A DNA stretch of 64,000 nucleotides from Methylotetracoccus oryzae (GTDB lineage Bacteria; Pseudomonadota; Gammaproteobacteria; Methylococcales; Methylococcaceae): positions 1-64,000 of the forward strand of contig NZ_SRSH01000010.1 in NCBI RefSeq assembly GCF_006175985.1, in the 5' to 3' direction. The notes beneath the pieces are model-generated. The model worked only from the letters and a program-made list of their open reading frames with translations. It searched no databases and was not told the DNA's origin. How positions within the stretch are numbered: the stretch's first letter is position 1; each line of letters starts with the position of its first letter. Positions 28,943 to 37,433 of the stretch are shown here, piece after piece. The position numbers were made by a program, and so were the translations under genes.

Positions 28943-30502
28943 ATGAGCCAGAATGCAGAAAAGGTCCTCGATCACTTCAATCTGTTCCGCGAGCCGGAAT
29001 ACGTCGACTTGTTTGCGAAGAAGCGCAAGGAGTTCGAGTTCATGCCGCCGGACGAGCAGGTGGCGGAAGTTCGCGAATGGGTGAAGACCGAAGAGTACAA
29101 GGAAAAGAACTTCGCCCGCGAAGCCCTGGTCGTCAATCCCGCCAAGGCCTGCCAGCCTCTGGGTGCGGTGTTTGCCGCGGTGGGTTTCGAAAGCACGCTG
29201 CCGTTCGTGCACGGATCGCAAGGCTGCGTCGCGTACTACCGTTCGCACTTCAGCCGTCACTTCAAGGAGCCGACCTCGTGTGTGTCGTCTTCGATGACCG
29301 AAGATGCGGCGGTGTTCGGCGGTCTGAACAATATGGTCGACGGTCTGGCCAACTCGTACAACATGTACAAGCCGAAGATGATCGCGGTTTCGACCACCTG
29401 CATGGCAGAGGTCATCGGCGACGACTTGAACGCCTTCATCAAGACCTCGAAGGAAAAGGGCAGCATTCCGGCCGAATTCGACGTGCCGTTCGCTCATACC
29501 CCGGCGTTCGTGGGCAGCCACATTACCGGTTACGACAATGTCATGAAGGGCATCGTCCAGCACTTCTGGGACGGCAAGGCGGGCACGGTGCCGGCGCTGG
29601 AGCGCACGCCGAATGAGTCGATCAACTTCATCGGCGGCTTCGATGGCTACACCGTCGGCAACCTGCGTGAAGTCAAGCGGATCTTCAATCTGTTCGACAT
29701 CGATTACACCATCCTCGGTGACAACAGCGATGTCTGGGATACCCCGACGGACGGTGAGTTCCGCATGTATGACGGCGGCACTACGCTGGAAGAGACGGCC
29801 AATGCGCTGAATGCCAAGGCGACGATCTCGATGCAGGAATACTGCACCGAAAAGACCCTGCCCTTCATCGCCGAGCACGGCCAGGAAGTGGTTGCGCTGA
29901 ATCACCCGATCGGCGTCGCCGGCACCGACAAGTTCCTGATGGAAATCTCCCGTTTGACGGGCAAGCCCATCCCGGCTGAACTGGAGAAGGAGCGTGGCCG
30001 CCTGGTGGATGCCATCGCCGACTCCACGGCTCACATCCACGGCCAGAAATTCGCCATCTACGGCGATCCGGACCTGTGCTACGGCCTGGCGGCTTTCCTG
30101 CTGGAGCTCGGCGCTGAGCCGACCCATGTCCTGGCGACCAACGGTGGCAAGGCCTGGGAAAAGAAGATGCAGGAACTGTTCGACTCCTCGCCGTTCGGCA
30201 AGAACTGCAAGGTCTACGCGGGCAAGGACTTGTGGCACATGCGCTCGCTGCTGTTCACGGATCCGGTCGATTTCCTGATCGGCAACACCTACGGCAAGTA
30301 CCTCGAGCGTGACACCGGCACCCCGCTGATCCGTATCGGCTTCCCGATCTTCGATCGCCACCACAAGCACCGCTACCCGGTGTGGGGCTATCAGGGCGGC
30401 TTGAACGTCCTGGTCTGGATCCTCGACCGCATCTTCGATGCCTTCGATGCGAACACGAATGTCCCGGCCAAGACGGACTACAGCTTCGACATCATCCGGT
30501 AA
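28943..30502 (+). CDS. nifK: Nitrogenase MoFe protein beta subunit NifK
   Basis: A 519-residue beta subunit. P-cluster Cys motifs are visible: [24 protein letters not shown] and [11 protein letters not shown]. Full length with the usual N-terminal extension of gammaproteobacterial NifK. It follows the palindromic element and a GGAGATTAACC ribosome site. Confidence 0.99.
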   Translation: MSQNAEKVLDHFNLFREPEYVDLFAKKRKEFEFMPPDEQVAEVREWVKTEEYKEKNFAREALVVNPAKACQPLGAVFAAVGFESTLPFVHGSQGCVAYYRSHFSRHFKEPTSCVSSSMTEDAAVFGGLNNMVDGLANSYNMYKPKMIAVSTTCMAEVIGDDLNAFIKTSKEKGSIPAEFDVPFAHTPAFVGSHITGYDNVMKGIVQHFWDGKAGTVPALERTPNESINFIGGFDGYTVGNLREVKRIFNLFDIDYTILGDNSDVWDTPTDGEFRMYDGGTTLEETANALNAKATISMQEYCTEKTLPFIAEHGQEVVALNHPIGVAGTDKFLMEISRLTGKPIPAELEKERGRLVDAIADSTAHIHGQKFAIYGDPDLCYGLAAFLLELGAEPTHVLATNGGKAWEKKMQELFDSSPFGKNCKVYAGKDLWHMRSLLFTDPVDFLIGNTYGKYLERDTGTPLIRIGFPIFDRHHKHRYPVWGYQGGLNVLVWILDRIFDAFDANTNVPAKTDYSFDIIR

Positions 30503-30596
30503 ACCAACCGCACCCACCGTAAAAACGGGATAGTCCAAGCCGGAGCGCCCTGACCCAGGACGCTCCGGTGCACTCCCGAACATCGAGGAACCCAAA

Positions 30597-30965
30597 ATGG
30601 GCAACGTCACTTTTTCTAGTCCCCTGATGCCGAAGGACCTGACGGTCTACGCGGTCGCCGGGGATACCCACACGCTGCTGAAAGTCGCGAAGCAGCATAA
30701 GATCCCGCTGCCGTTCGAATGCGAGGACGGCGAATGCGGCTCCTGCGTCATCGAAGTGCAGGAACTGTCCGACAAGCCGTTCATGGCCCAATCCCTGACC
30801 GAGAAGGAACGGGCGACCCTGCTGGCGGCCGGCAAGCTGACCAAGGCGCAGATCGAAGACGCGGTGGTCAACGACCGCCCGCCGCCGTTCCGCCTGGCCT
30901 GCCAGTTCATCGTTCGGCACGAAGACATTCTGGTGAAATTCTCCGGCGAGCCGGGTGTGGTCTAG
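30597..30965 (+). CDS. FeSII (Shethna) protein, nitrogenase protection
   Basis: A 122-residue 2Fe-2S protein with ligands in FECEDGECGSC and RLACQFIV. The N-terminus (FSSPLMP...VYAVAG), the middle LTEKERATLLAAGKL and the end FSGEPG are like Azotobacter FeSII (Shethna II), which forms an inactive, oxygen-stable complex with NifH and NifDK when oxidised. Such conformational protection is expected here too. It is the last gene before a strong terminator, in the nifHDK operon. Confidence 0.93.
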   Translation: MGNVTFSSPLMPKDLTVYAVAGDTHTLLKVAKQHKIPLPFECEDGECGSCVIEVQELSDKPFMAQSLTEKERATLLAAGKLTKAQIEDAVVNDRPPPFRLACQFIVRHEDILVKFSGEPGVV

Positions 30966-31000
30966 TCGAAGTCGAACCCGGTCCAAGTTAGCGGACCAGG

Positions 31001-31032
31001 ATGCCGGCGGCCGAAGGGCTGCCGGCATTTTT
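31001..31032 (+). terminator. Rho-independent terminator after nifHDK-fesII
   Basis: ATGCCGGCGGCC-GAAG-GGCTGCCGGCAT forms a 12-bp stem (one G-T pair) with a GAAG loop, followed by TTTT. Confidence 0.9.
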
Positions 31033-31178
31033 CGTTGTACTGCAGCGTCGCGAGCGTCCAATGCGGTGCGTCCTGCCGTCAGCCATCAATCCTCAGCCCG
31101 CCTTCAGGTCCAAGAATCCATGCTGAACGTTCGCAACGCCAAGGTAATGGACCACCGTAGGGGCACCATGAGTTGCCC

Positions 31179-31451
31179 CTACAAGCCGGCCAGCGCGGAA
31201 GTGACCTTGTCGATCTCTTGGCGTTCACCACGCGTCAGGGCCATGATCTCGTCGGTGCTCATCTTTACCGTGGCCACACCACGCAATGTTGCGAAGCGGC
31301 TTGGAGGCTGCTGGGTTTCGGCCGGCGCAAGCCGCACTTGACCGTCTTCGGTCACCTTGAAGACGACCGGGCTGCCGGCCCGCAAACCGAGCATGTCGCG
31401 AATCCGTTTCGGAATGGTGACTTGTCCCTTCCGGGTAAGCCTGGTGCTCAT
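31179..31451 (-). CDS. AbrB/MazE-type antitoxin
   Basis: A 90-residue protein with the swapped-hairpin AbrB DNA-binding domain: STRLTRKGQVTIPKRIRDML and GSPVVFKVTEDGQVRL. It ends with a helical tail used in such antitoxins to bind the toxin. No toxin gene follows or precedes it, so it is an orphan. ATG 31451 starts the conserved domain; upstream codons are not protein-like. It lies between the two nif operons, on the opposite strand. Confidence 0.85.
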   Translation of the reverse strand: MSTRLTRKGQVTIPKRIRDMLGLRAGSPVVFKVTEDGQVRLAPAETQQPPSRFATLRGVATVKMSTDEIMALTRGERQEIDKVTSALAGL

Positions 31452-31631
31452 GACGTTCTCGCGAAAAGTAAGACTCTCCGACCGGATGGTATGGCTTTGC
31501 GATGGGGATTGACAGCATGTCGCGCTGAGGTTGGCTGGGCCGGGCTCAGGGCCATCGCCCGAGGGCCAAAGGGGCTTGCTGAAGCGCATCTTGACGTCCA
31601 GGCTGCGCGGCACCCCCGAGCATGGCAACGG

Positions 31632-31684
31632 GTAGGCCGGATAAGCACGCCCTTAGCGAAGCCGAAGGGCGCAGCGCATCCGGC
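31632..31684. repeat. REP-like palindrome, copy 1
   Basis: GTAGGCCGGATAAG at the left and GCGCAGCGCATCCGGC at the right form an imperfect palindrome closely similar to enterobacterial REP units. It is in opposite orientation to copy 2. Confidence 0.65.
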
Positions 31685-31718
31685 GATCACCGGGATGAAA
31701 GAATGGATCCGCCTGTTT

Positions 31719-31754
31719 GCCGGATGCGGCGCGCTGCGCCTTATCCAACCTACG
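31719..31754. repeat. REP-like palindrome, copy 2
   Basis: GCCGGATGCGGCGCGCTGCG continues into CCTTATCCAACCTACG, nearly the E. coli REP pattern (GCCGGATGCGGCG...CGCCTTATCCGGCCTAC). It forms an inverted pair with copy 1, like a BIME. Confidence 0.65.
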
Positions 31755-31930
31755 CGAGGTTGTCACGATAATGTGAAAGGGTCGCGTAGCGACAGGGGTA
31801 ACCGGAAAGCACCACCGCACCGCGCATCTCGTGCGCCGTGCGCACGATATCTGCCCCAACCCGCTCCGGCAACCGGTGGAGTCCCAGCGAATACGCTGTG
31901 CTGATCCCTTGCGCGTCTTCCTCCGCCCCT

Positions 31931-31946
31931 TGTCCGCTTCCTGACA
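31931..31946 (+). promoter_or_regulatory. NifA upstream activator sequence 1 (nifE)
   Basis: TGT-CCGCTTCCTG-ACA, an exact TGT-N10-ACA site, 30 bases before the second site, as in front of nifH. Confidence 0.75.
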
Positions 31947-31960
31947 TTCGCCCCGCCATT

Positions 31961-31976
31961 TGTTCATTACCTCACA
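31961..31976 (+). promoter_or_regulatory. NifA upstream activator sequence 2 (nifE)
   Basis: TGT-TCATTACCTC-ACA, exact consensus, centred about 65 bases before the GG of the nifE sigma-54 promoter. Confidence 0.75.
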
Positions 31977-32031
31977 GTTGGAATGGCTGTAGAAAGGGAA
32001 AACGCCCAAGTAAAACAGCGATAAAGAAGAG

Positions 32032-32048
32032 TGGCACGAGCTCTGCTT
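32032..32048 (+). promoter_or_regulatory. Sigma-54 promoter of nifEN operon
   Basis: TGGCACGAGCTCTGCTT: complete TGGCACG -24 element with GG (32033-32034) and GC (32045-32046) exactly 10 bases apart. The start of transcription should be near 32058, about 20 bases before the nifE ATG. Confidence 0.88.
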
Positions 32049-32078
32049 AGAATGACGCAAGAGTTCCAGAGGTGCCGA

Positions 32079-33767
32079 ATGAGCAGCTTATCGAGCAAGG
32101 TCCAGGAAGTTTTCAACGAGCCCGGTTGCGGCAAGAACCAGGGCAAGTCGGAGAAGGAGCGCAAGAAGGGCTGCACCAAACAGCTTCAGCCGGGCGGAGC
32201 GGCTGGGGGCTGTGCCTTCGACGGCGCCAAGATCGCCTTGCAGCCGGTCACGGACGTCGCGCATCTGGTACACGGCCCCATCGCCTGCGAGGGCAACTCC
32301 TGGGACAACCGCGGCTCTAAGTCGTCCGGCTCCAACCTGTGGCGCACCAGCTTCACGACCGACATCAACGAAACCGATGTCGTGTTCGGCGGCGAGAAGC
32401 GGTTGTACAAGTCCGTCAAGGAGATCATCGACAAATACGATCCGCCGGCGGTCTTCGTCTACCAGACCTGCGTGCCGGCGATGATCGGCGACGACATCGA
32501 GGCGGTCTGCAAGGCGGCCAGCAAGAAGTTCGGCAAGCCGGTCATCCCGATCAATTCGCCCGGTTTCGTTGGCCCGAAGAATCTCGGCAACAAGCTGGCC
32601 GGCGAGGCCATCCTCGACCACGTCATCGGCACCGAGGAACCCGAGTACACGACGCCGTACGACATCAACATCATCGGCGAATACAACCTGTCCGGCGAAC
32701 TGTGGCAGGTGAAGCCGCTGCTCGACGAACTCGGCATCCGCATCCTGTGCTGCATTTCAGGTGACGCGAAGTACCACGACCTGGCTTCGTCCCACCGCGC
32801 TAAGGCGGCGATGATGGTGTGCTCCAAGTCGATGATCAACATCGCCCGGAAGATGGAGGAGCGCTACGACATCCCGTTCTTCGAGGGTTCCTTCTACGGC
32901 ATCGAGGATACCAGCGAAGCGTTGCGCGAAATCGCCCGGCTGCTGATCGAGCGCGGGGCTCCGGCCGAGTTGATGGATCGCACCGACGCCCTGATTGCCC
33001 GCGAGGAAGCGCGCGCCTGGGCCGGGATCGAGCATTACAAGCAACGGCTCGCCGGCAAGAAGGTGCTGCTGATCACCGGCGGCGTGAAATCCTGGTCCGT
33101 CGTGGCCGCGCTGCAGGAGGCCGGGCTAGAGGTCGTCGGCACCAGCGTCAAGAAATCGACCAAGGAAGACAAGGAGCGCATCAAGGAGATCATGGGCGAA
33201 GACGCGCACATGATCGACGACATGAGCCCGCGCGAAATGTACAAGCTGCTGAAGGACGCGAAGGCCGACATCATGCTGTCGGGTGGGCGCTCCCAGTTCA
33301 TCGCGCTGAAGGCCAAGATGCCCTGGCTGGACATCAATCAGGAACGGCACCACGCCTATATGGGTTATGTCGGCATGGTGGCGCTGGTCAAGGAGATCGA
33401 CAAGGCGCTGTCGAATCCGGTCTGGCAACAGGTGCGCCTGCGCGCGCCGTGGGAAGAGCAGACCTGGGAGGAGGTGGCCGACGCTGCCATCGCGGCTGAA
33501 GCGGCCGCTTTGGCGGCGGACCCGGCCCGGAAAGCCGAGAAGCGCCGCGCGACGACCGTCTGCCAGTGTGCGGGCGTGGCGCGCGGCACGATCGAGGATG
33601 CCATCGTCGCCGGCGGCTTGACGACGGTTGAGGCCGTCTCCGAGCAGACGCAGGCCGGCACCGGCTGCGGCAGTTGCATCGGCAAGCTCGACAAGATCCT
33701 GCAAACCCAGGACCACTGGAATCCCGAGGCCGTAGCCGCGGCGGCCCAGTCGCAACAGGCCGCCTGA
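32079..33767 (+). CDS. nifE: NifE with C-terminal BFD-like 2Fe-2S domain
   Basis: A 562-residue NifE, alpha half of the NifEN scaffold on which FeMo-co matures. The core (residues 1-460) has the family motifs EPGCGKNQ, GGCAFDGA, HGPIACEGNSWDNRG and LDINQERHHAY. After an Ala/Lys linker, residues 490-545 form a bacterioferritin-associated-ferredoxin-like domain: Cys495-x-Cys497 (TVCQCAGVARG) and Cys530-x2-Cys533 (TGCGSCIGKL). Typical NifE is about 470 residues, so this is an extension of about 90. The ATG at 32079 follows AGAGGTG; the GTG at 32031 falls within the sigma-54 promoter and is excluded. Confidence 0.96.
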   Translation: MSSLSSKVQEVFNEPGCGKNQGKSEKERKKGCTKQLQPGGAAGGCAFDGAKIALQPVTDVAHLVHGPIACEGNSWDNRGSKSSGSNLWRTSFTTDINETDVVFGGEKRLYKSVKEIIDKYDPPAVFVYQTCVPAMIGDDIEAVCKAASKKFGKPVIPINSPGFVGPKNLGNKLAGEAILDHVIGTEEPEYTTPYDINIIGEYNLSGELWQVKPLLDELGIRILCCISGDAKYHDLASSHRAKAAMMVCSKSMINIARKMEERYDIPFFEGSFYGIEDTSEALREIARLLIERGAPAELMDRTDALIAREEARAWAGIEHYKQRLAGKKVLLITGGVKSWSVVAALQEAGLEVVGTSVKKSTKEDKERIKEIMGEDAHMIDDMSPREMYKLLKDAKADIMLSGGRSQFIALKAKMPWLDINQERHHAYMGYVGMVALVKEIDKALSNPVWQQVRLRAPWEEQTWEEVADAAIAAEAAALAADPARKAEKRRATTVCQCAGVARGTIEDAIVAGGLTTVEAVSEQTQAGTGCGSCIGKLDKILQTQDHWNPEAVAAAAQSQQAA

Positions 33768-33777
33768 GGCGACGCGC

Positions 33778-35151
33778 ATGGCTACCGTCACCACTTCGAA
33801 GAAGTCCTGCACGGTCAACCCGCTGAAGATGAGTCAGCCGATCGGCAGCGCGCTGGCCTTCATGGGGGTCAAGAACTGCATGCCGCTGTTTCACGGCTCG
33901 CAGGGCTGCACCTCGTTCGGGCTGGTGCTGTTCGTGCGCCACTTCAAGGAGGCGATTCCGCTGCAGACGACGGCCATGAGCGAGGTCGCGACCGTGCTGG
34001 GCGGCTTCGAGAACGTCGAACAGGCCATCATCACGATCGCGAAACGGCAGAAGCCGTCCATCATCGGCATCTCGTCCACCGGCGTCACCGAGACCAAGGG
34101 CGACGACGTCGAAGGCTACCTCAAGCTGGTCCGTGACCGGCACCCGGAACTCGACCACATCGCGCTGGTGTATGTGTCCACGCCCGATTTCAAGGACGCG
34201 TTCCAGGATGGCTGGGCCAAGACGGTCACGCGCATGGTCGATCAGCTCGTCACCGAGACCCCGGCCGATGCACCGCGTGAGCGCGACCGGATCAATGTGC
34301 TGCCCGGCGCGCACCTGACGCCCGGCGACATCGACGAACTGCGCGACATTCTGGAGGGCTTTGGCCTGGAAGCGGTCGTCCTGCCCGATCTGTCCGGTTC
34401 GCTGGACGGCCACGTGCCCGACGATTTCACGCCGACGACGCTGGGCGGCATTTCGCTGGACGAGATCGCCGCGATGGGGAGCGCCTGCCATACGCTCGCG
34501 ATCGGCGAGCAGATGCAGCCGGCGGCCGAGGCGATGGAGCAGCGGACCGGTGTGCCGTTCACGCTGTTCGACCGACTCACGGGGCTCGAGGTCAACGACC
34601 GGCTGATCGCGCTGCTGGCCGAACTCAGCGGGCGGCCGGTGCCGAACAAGATCAAGCGCCAGCGCAGCCAGCTGGTCGACGCAATGCTCGACGGCCATTT
34701 CCATTTCGGCGGCAAGAAGATCGCGATCGGCGCCGAGCCGGACCTGCTGTGGACACTGAGTCAGTGGATCACCGAGATGGGTTCGGAAGTCGTGGGTGCG
34801 GTCACCACGACGGCCTCGCCGCTGCTGGAGCAAGTCCCGGCAGCGGAAGTATTGATCGGCGACCTGGAGGATCTCGAAGCCCGCGCGCGCGGCTGCGATC
34901 TGCTGATGACCCATTCCCACGGGCGGCAGGCGGCGGAACGACTGGCGATCCCGTTCTACCGCATCGGCATTCCGATGTTCGACCGGCTCGGCGCGGCGCA
35001 CCAGACCATCGTCGGCTATCGGGGCACGCGCAACCTGATTTTCGAGATTGCGAACATGTTCATGGCCGATGGACATGAGCCGCAGCCCGACACGTGGGCC
35101 CTTCCGGAGAATACAGAGCATGTTGGCGAGACGGCGCTTGCGGCTGGTTAA
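33778..35151 (+). CDS. nifN: NifN, FeMo-co scaffold subunit
   Basis: A 457-residue NifN, the NifK-like partner of NifE. Cluster-region motifs are NPLKMSQPIGSALAF, HGSQGCTSFGLVLFVRHF and SSTGVTETKGDD. Standard length, 10 bases after nifE. No fusion with NifB or NifX. Confidence 0.97.
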   Translation: MATVTTSKKSCTVNPLKMSQPIGSALAFMGVKNCMPLFHGSQGCTSFGLVLFVRHFKEAIPLQTTAMSEVATVLGGFENVEQAIITIAKRQKPSIIGISSTGVTETKGDDVEGYLKLVRDRHPELDHIALVYVSTPDFKDAFQDGWAKTVTRMVDQLVTETPADAPRERDRINVLPGAHLTPGDIDELRDILEGFGLEAVVLPDLSGSLDGHVPDDFTPTTLGGISLDEIAAMGSACHTLAIGEQMQPAAEAMEQRTGVPFTLFDRLTGLEVNDRLIALLAELSGRPVPNKIKRQRSQLVDAMLDGHFHFGGKKIAIGAEPDLLWTLSQWITEMGSEVVGAVTTTASPLLEQVPAAEVLIGDLEDLEARARGCDLLMTHSHGRQAAERLAIPFYRIGIPMFDRLGAAHQTIVGYRGTRNLIFEIANMFMADGHEPQPDTWALPENTEHVGETALAAG

Positions 35152-35620
35152 GTCAAACGACCCGGTGATCGAAACAAAACCTTTCGGAGGCAGTATGAAA
35201 GTCGCCTTTGCCACGCAGGACCTGCAGCGAGTCGACGCCCACTTCGGCTGGGCCAAGAACATCGCGATTTATGAATTGTCGGCGGACGGCTACCAGTTCC
35301 TGGAAGCCGTCCAGTTCGAGGGCGACCTCCAGGAAGACGGGAACGAAGACAAGCTCGCGCCCAAGCTGGAAGCCGTCAAGGACTGCGCGATTTTGTATGT
35401 CGCCGCCATCGGCGGCTCCGGTGCGGCCCGTGTGGTGGCACTCGGGATCCATCCGATGAAGGTGCCGCAACCCGAGCCGATCACCGATCTGCTGGAGAAA
35501 TTGCAGCAGGTCCTGAAGGGTACGCCGCCCCCCTGGCTGCGCAAGGTCCTGGCCAAGGACAACAAGGGCGAGGAACGAACATTCGATTTTGATGAGGAAG
35601 ACGAGGTGGAACATGCCTGA
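35120..35620 (+). CDS. nifX: NifX, FeMo-co/NifB-co carrier
   Basis: A NifX-family protein that carries NifB-co or the VK precursor to NifEN. The core starts [20 protein letters not shown] and includes [19 protein letters not shown] and [13 protein letters not shown]. Two starts are possible: ATG 35120 (166 residues, overlapping nifN, giving a basic RRLRLVKS-type N-terminus as in other NifX) and ATG 35195 (141 residues, preceded by GGAGG). The longer is listed. The C-terminal tail is acidic. Confidence 0.93.
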   Translation: MLARRRLRLVKSNDPVIETKPFGGSMKVAFATQDLQRVDAHFGWAKNIAIYELSADGYQFLEAVQFEGDLQEDGNEDKLAPKLEAVKDCAILYVAAIGGSGAARVVALGIHPMKVPQPEPITDLLEKLQQVLKGTPPPWLRKVLAKDNKGEERTFDFDEEDEVEHA

Positions 35621-36092
35621 AGCGGCTGCCCTACAAACCCCTGCGGAAACGTCGCCGATGGACTCCGTGTTCATCAAGGAACTGGTCAAGCAGTGGCGGG
35701 CCCAGGACACCCACGGCACCTGGGAGCGCAAGAGCGACGAGGACTTGCTCGAGCCCTACATTCTCGACAAGGAAAAGCGCAGGACCATCCCGATCATCGG
35801 CGATCCGGACCCCGAGACGCTGTGGCGGATGGAGCTGTATTACAACGCGATCGGCCTGTGTATCGAGCGCGCCAGCGGCGTCATGGTGTCGCCGATGATG
35901 AAGATGTCGCATGAAGGCTTCGGCCGACAGATCCTGTTGGCCGGGCGCCTGGTGGTGCTGAACAAGCAGCTGCGGGACGTGCACCGCTTCGGCTTTCCGA
36001 CGATGGAGAAACTGGCCGAAGAAGGCGAAAAGGCCGTTGCGGCCGGCTTGACGATGATCGAAACCTACCCGGATGTAGCGAATTACGGCTGA
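35613..36092 (+). CDS. NifX-associated protein (DUF269)
   Basis: A 159-residue DUF269-family protein that regularly follows nifX; its role is unknown but it is a hallmark of FeMo-co clusters. Motifs: [39 protein letters not shown] and [14 protein letters not shown]. The start overlaps the nifX stop. Confidence 0.93.
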   Translation: MPEAAALQTPAETSPMDSVFIKELVKQWRAQDTHGTWERKSDEDLLEPYILDKEKRRTIPIIGDPDPETLWRMELYYNAIGLCIERASGVMVSPMMKMSHEGFGRQILLAGRLVVLNKQLRDVHRFGFPTMEKLAEEGEKAVAAGLTMIETYPDVANYG

Positions 36093-36122
36093 AGGACGGG
36101 CCTTTAGTGGGTAATTGCAGAG

Positions 36123-36227
36123 ATGAAAGAACGAATAGTTGAAATCTTCGCCCCGCGGGCGATCGTGGCACTGATGATTTACGTGCTGCTCTGGTCAATC
36201 CTGGATTTCACTCAGGGCGGCCTGTAG
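36123..36227 (+). CDS. 34-aa membrane microprotein
   Basis: A 34-residue frame in the nif operon: a basic N-terminus (MKERIVEIFAPR) followed by one hydrophobic helix (AIVALMIYVLLWSIL) and a short end. It fills the gap between DUF269 and the CCE_0567 gene, in the operon direction. The ribosome site (GGTAATTGCAGAG) is weak. Its protein-like membrane profile suggests a real small membrane protein, but no homologue is recognised. Confidence 0.5.
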   Translation: MKERIVEIFAPRAIVALMIYVLLWSILDFTQGGL

Positions 36228-36268
36228 CAGGCCCCTGGCGACAAGACAGTAGCGCAGCGAGGTTAGGT

Positions 36269-36454
36269 ATGTCGGAAGTAGAGGACCTCAAGGTCAAACT
36301 GAAAAAGCTGAATGCCCAGGCGACGGCCCTCAAGATGGATCTGCACGATCTGGCCGAGGACCTGCCTACCGGGTGGGAGAAGATCCCGGAGCTGGCTCAG
36401 AAGACCTTCGAGGCGTACCGGTTATTGGATGAATTTCGCAAGGCCAACGCCTAG
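36269..36454 (+). CDS. CCE_0567-family small protein (DUF683)
   Basis: A 61-residue helical hairpin protein of the DUF683/CCE_0567 family, found only in nif clusters: MSEVEDLKVKLKKLNAQATA, then LAEDLPTGWEKIPELAQKT. The family forms a coiled dimer or tetramer that may bind metal. The function is not established. GAGGTTAGGT precedes the ATG. Confidence 0.93.
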   Translation: MSEVEDLKVKLKKLNAQATALKMDLHDLAEDLPTGWEKIPELAQKTFEAYRLLDEFRKANA

Positions 36455-36466
36455 GAGCGAACGAAG

Positions 36467-36772
36467 ATGAGCGAGTTCAGTGTAGTGCTGCCCGGCGGGA
36501 AAGTCTGGGTCCCGCAGTTCGTCGACGCAATCGACCAGGAGAAGTGCATCGGATGTGGACGCTGCTACAAGGTCTGCGGCCGCGAGGTGCTGGAACTGGT
36601 CGGCATCGACGAGGACGGTCAGGTCGTGCACCTCAGCGGAGACGATGACGACGATGATGAGTACGACAAGAAGGTGATGTCGATCGCTCACGTCGAGAAC
36701 TGCGTCGGCTGCGAGGCCTGCTCGAAGATTTGCCCGAAGCAGTGCTACACGCACGGGGCCGCCGCCGCTTGA
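36467..36772 (+). CDS. fdxB: Nif-specific ferredoxin III (FdxB)
   Basis: A 101-residue 2[4Fe-4S] ferredoxin of the nif-specific type: CIGCGRCYKVCG and CVGCEACSKICPKQC. Between the motifs is a strongly acidic loop (SGDDDDDDEYDKK). It lies 12 bases after the DUF683 gene. FdxB-type ferredoxins help in FeMo-co assembly or electron supply. Confidence 0.94.
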   Translation: MSEFSVVLPGGKVWVPQFVDAIDQEKCIGCGRCYKVCGREVLELVGIDEDGQVVHLSGDDDDDDEYDKKVMSIAHVENCVGCEACSKICPKQCYTHGAAAA

Positions 36773-36821
36773 GCCGTCGGGGCCGGATCCGTCCATTCAC
36801 GTTCGCAGGGGAGTCGCGCAC

Positions 36822-37433
36822 TTGTTGGCCACGAACGAATATCTCACCTACGACCCGTTATTGAGGCATGCCCGGGACCCGGGAGATCCCATGACCCTCG
36901 CGTTCGCCTCGGCGATCGAGATGGCACGGAGTTCGTCCCGCCTGCCCGGCATGGATGGCTTCGGGTTGGATCTAGCGGAATTCGGTGCCCTGCTCGATGC
37001 TTATTTTCCCGGGGCGCGCAGTGCCTATCTGCCGTCTGCCGCGCGCGCTGCGCTGGTGGACGCAAAGGTCAGCCGCGGCTTGGACGAGTTCGACGATCTG
37101 GCCGCGCTGCTGCTGAGCTACCGCCGCGACGACCGGCGCGAAACGCGCTGGCTGGCTTATGCGGTCACGGCCTGCAGCATGGGCGAGGACCATCTGTGGC
37201 AGGACCTGGGCCTGCCCAGCCGCCAGTCCCTGTCCGATCTGCTGGCGACACATTTCCCTGATTTGTACGCCCGCAACACCGGCGGCATGCGCTGGAAGAA
37301 GTTCTTCTACAAGCAGCTCTGCGAGCGGAACGGCGCCTTCGTCTGCCGCTCGCCGAGTTGCGCGGATTGCAGCGAATACGCGGTGTGTTTCGGGCCGGAA
37401 GAGGAGGGCGCATGGCAGCCGACACGGCGCTAG
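36822..37433 (+). CDS. nifQ: NifQ, molybdenum donor protein
   Basis: A 203-residue NifQ, which carries a Mo-Fe-S cluster and donates molybdenum to NifEN. The diagnostic Cys motif C-x4-C-x2-C-x5-C is present near the end (CRSPSCADCSEYAVC), with KKFFYKQLCE before it. TTG 36822 after GGGGAG is taken as start; TTG 36825 is an alternative. The end overlaps ygfZ by 22 bases. Confidence 0.93.
   Translation: MLATNEYLTYDPLLRHARDPGDPMTLAFASAIEMARSSSRLPGMDGFGLDLAEFGALLDAYFPGARSAYLPSAARAALVDAKVSRGLDEFDDLAALLLSYRRDDRRETRWLAYAVTACSMGEDHLWQDLGLPSRQSLSDLLATHFPDLYARNTGGMRWKKFFYKQLCERNGAFVCRSPSCADCSEYAVCFGPEEEGAWQPTRR

Larger units (their letters stand above)
31452..31930. other. Intergenic region with repeats between nif operons
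   Basis: No intact gene is seen. Two REP-like palindromic copies are listed separately. On the (-) strand around 31770-31860 a short frame reads HEMRGAVVLSGYP, like the end of phage-type DNA adenine methylases, but it is too short to call. Confidence 0.4.

Noticed and set aside
31770-31860. Fragment resembling the end of a DNA adenine methylase on the (-) strand
   Set aside because: Only about a dozen residues match; could be chance.
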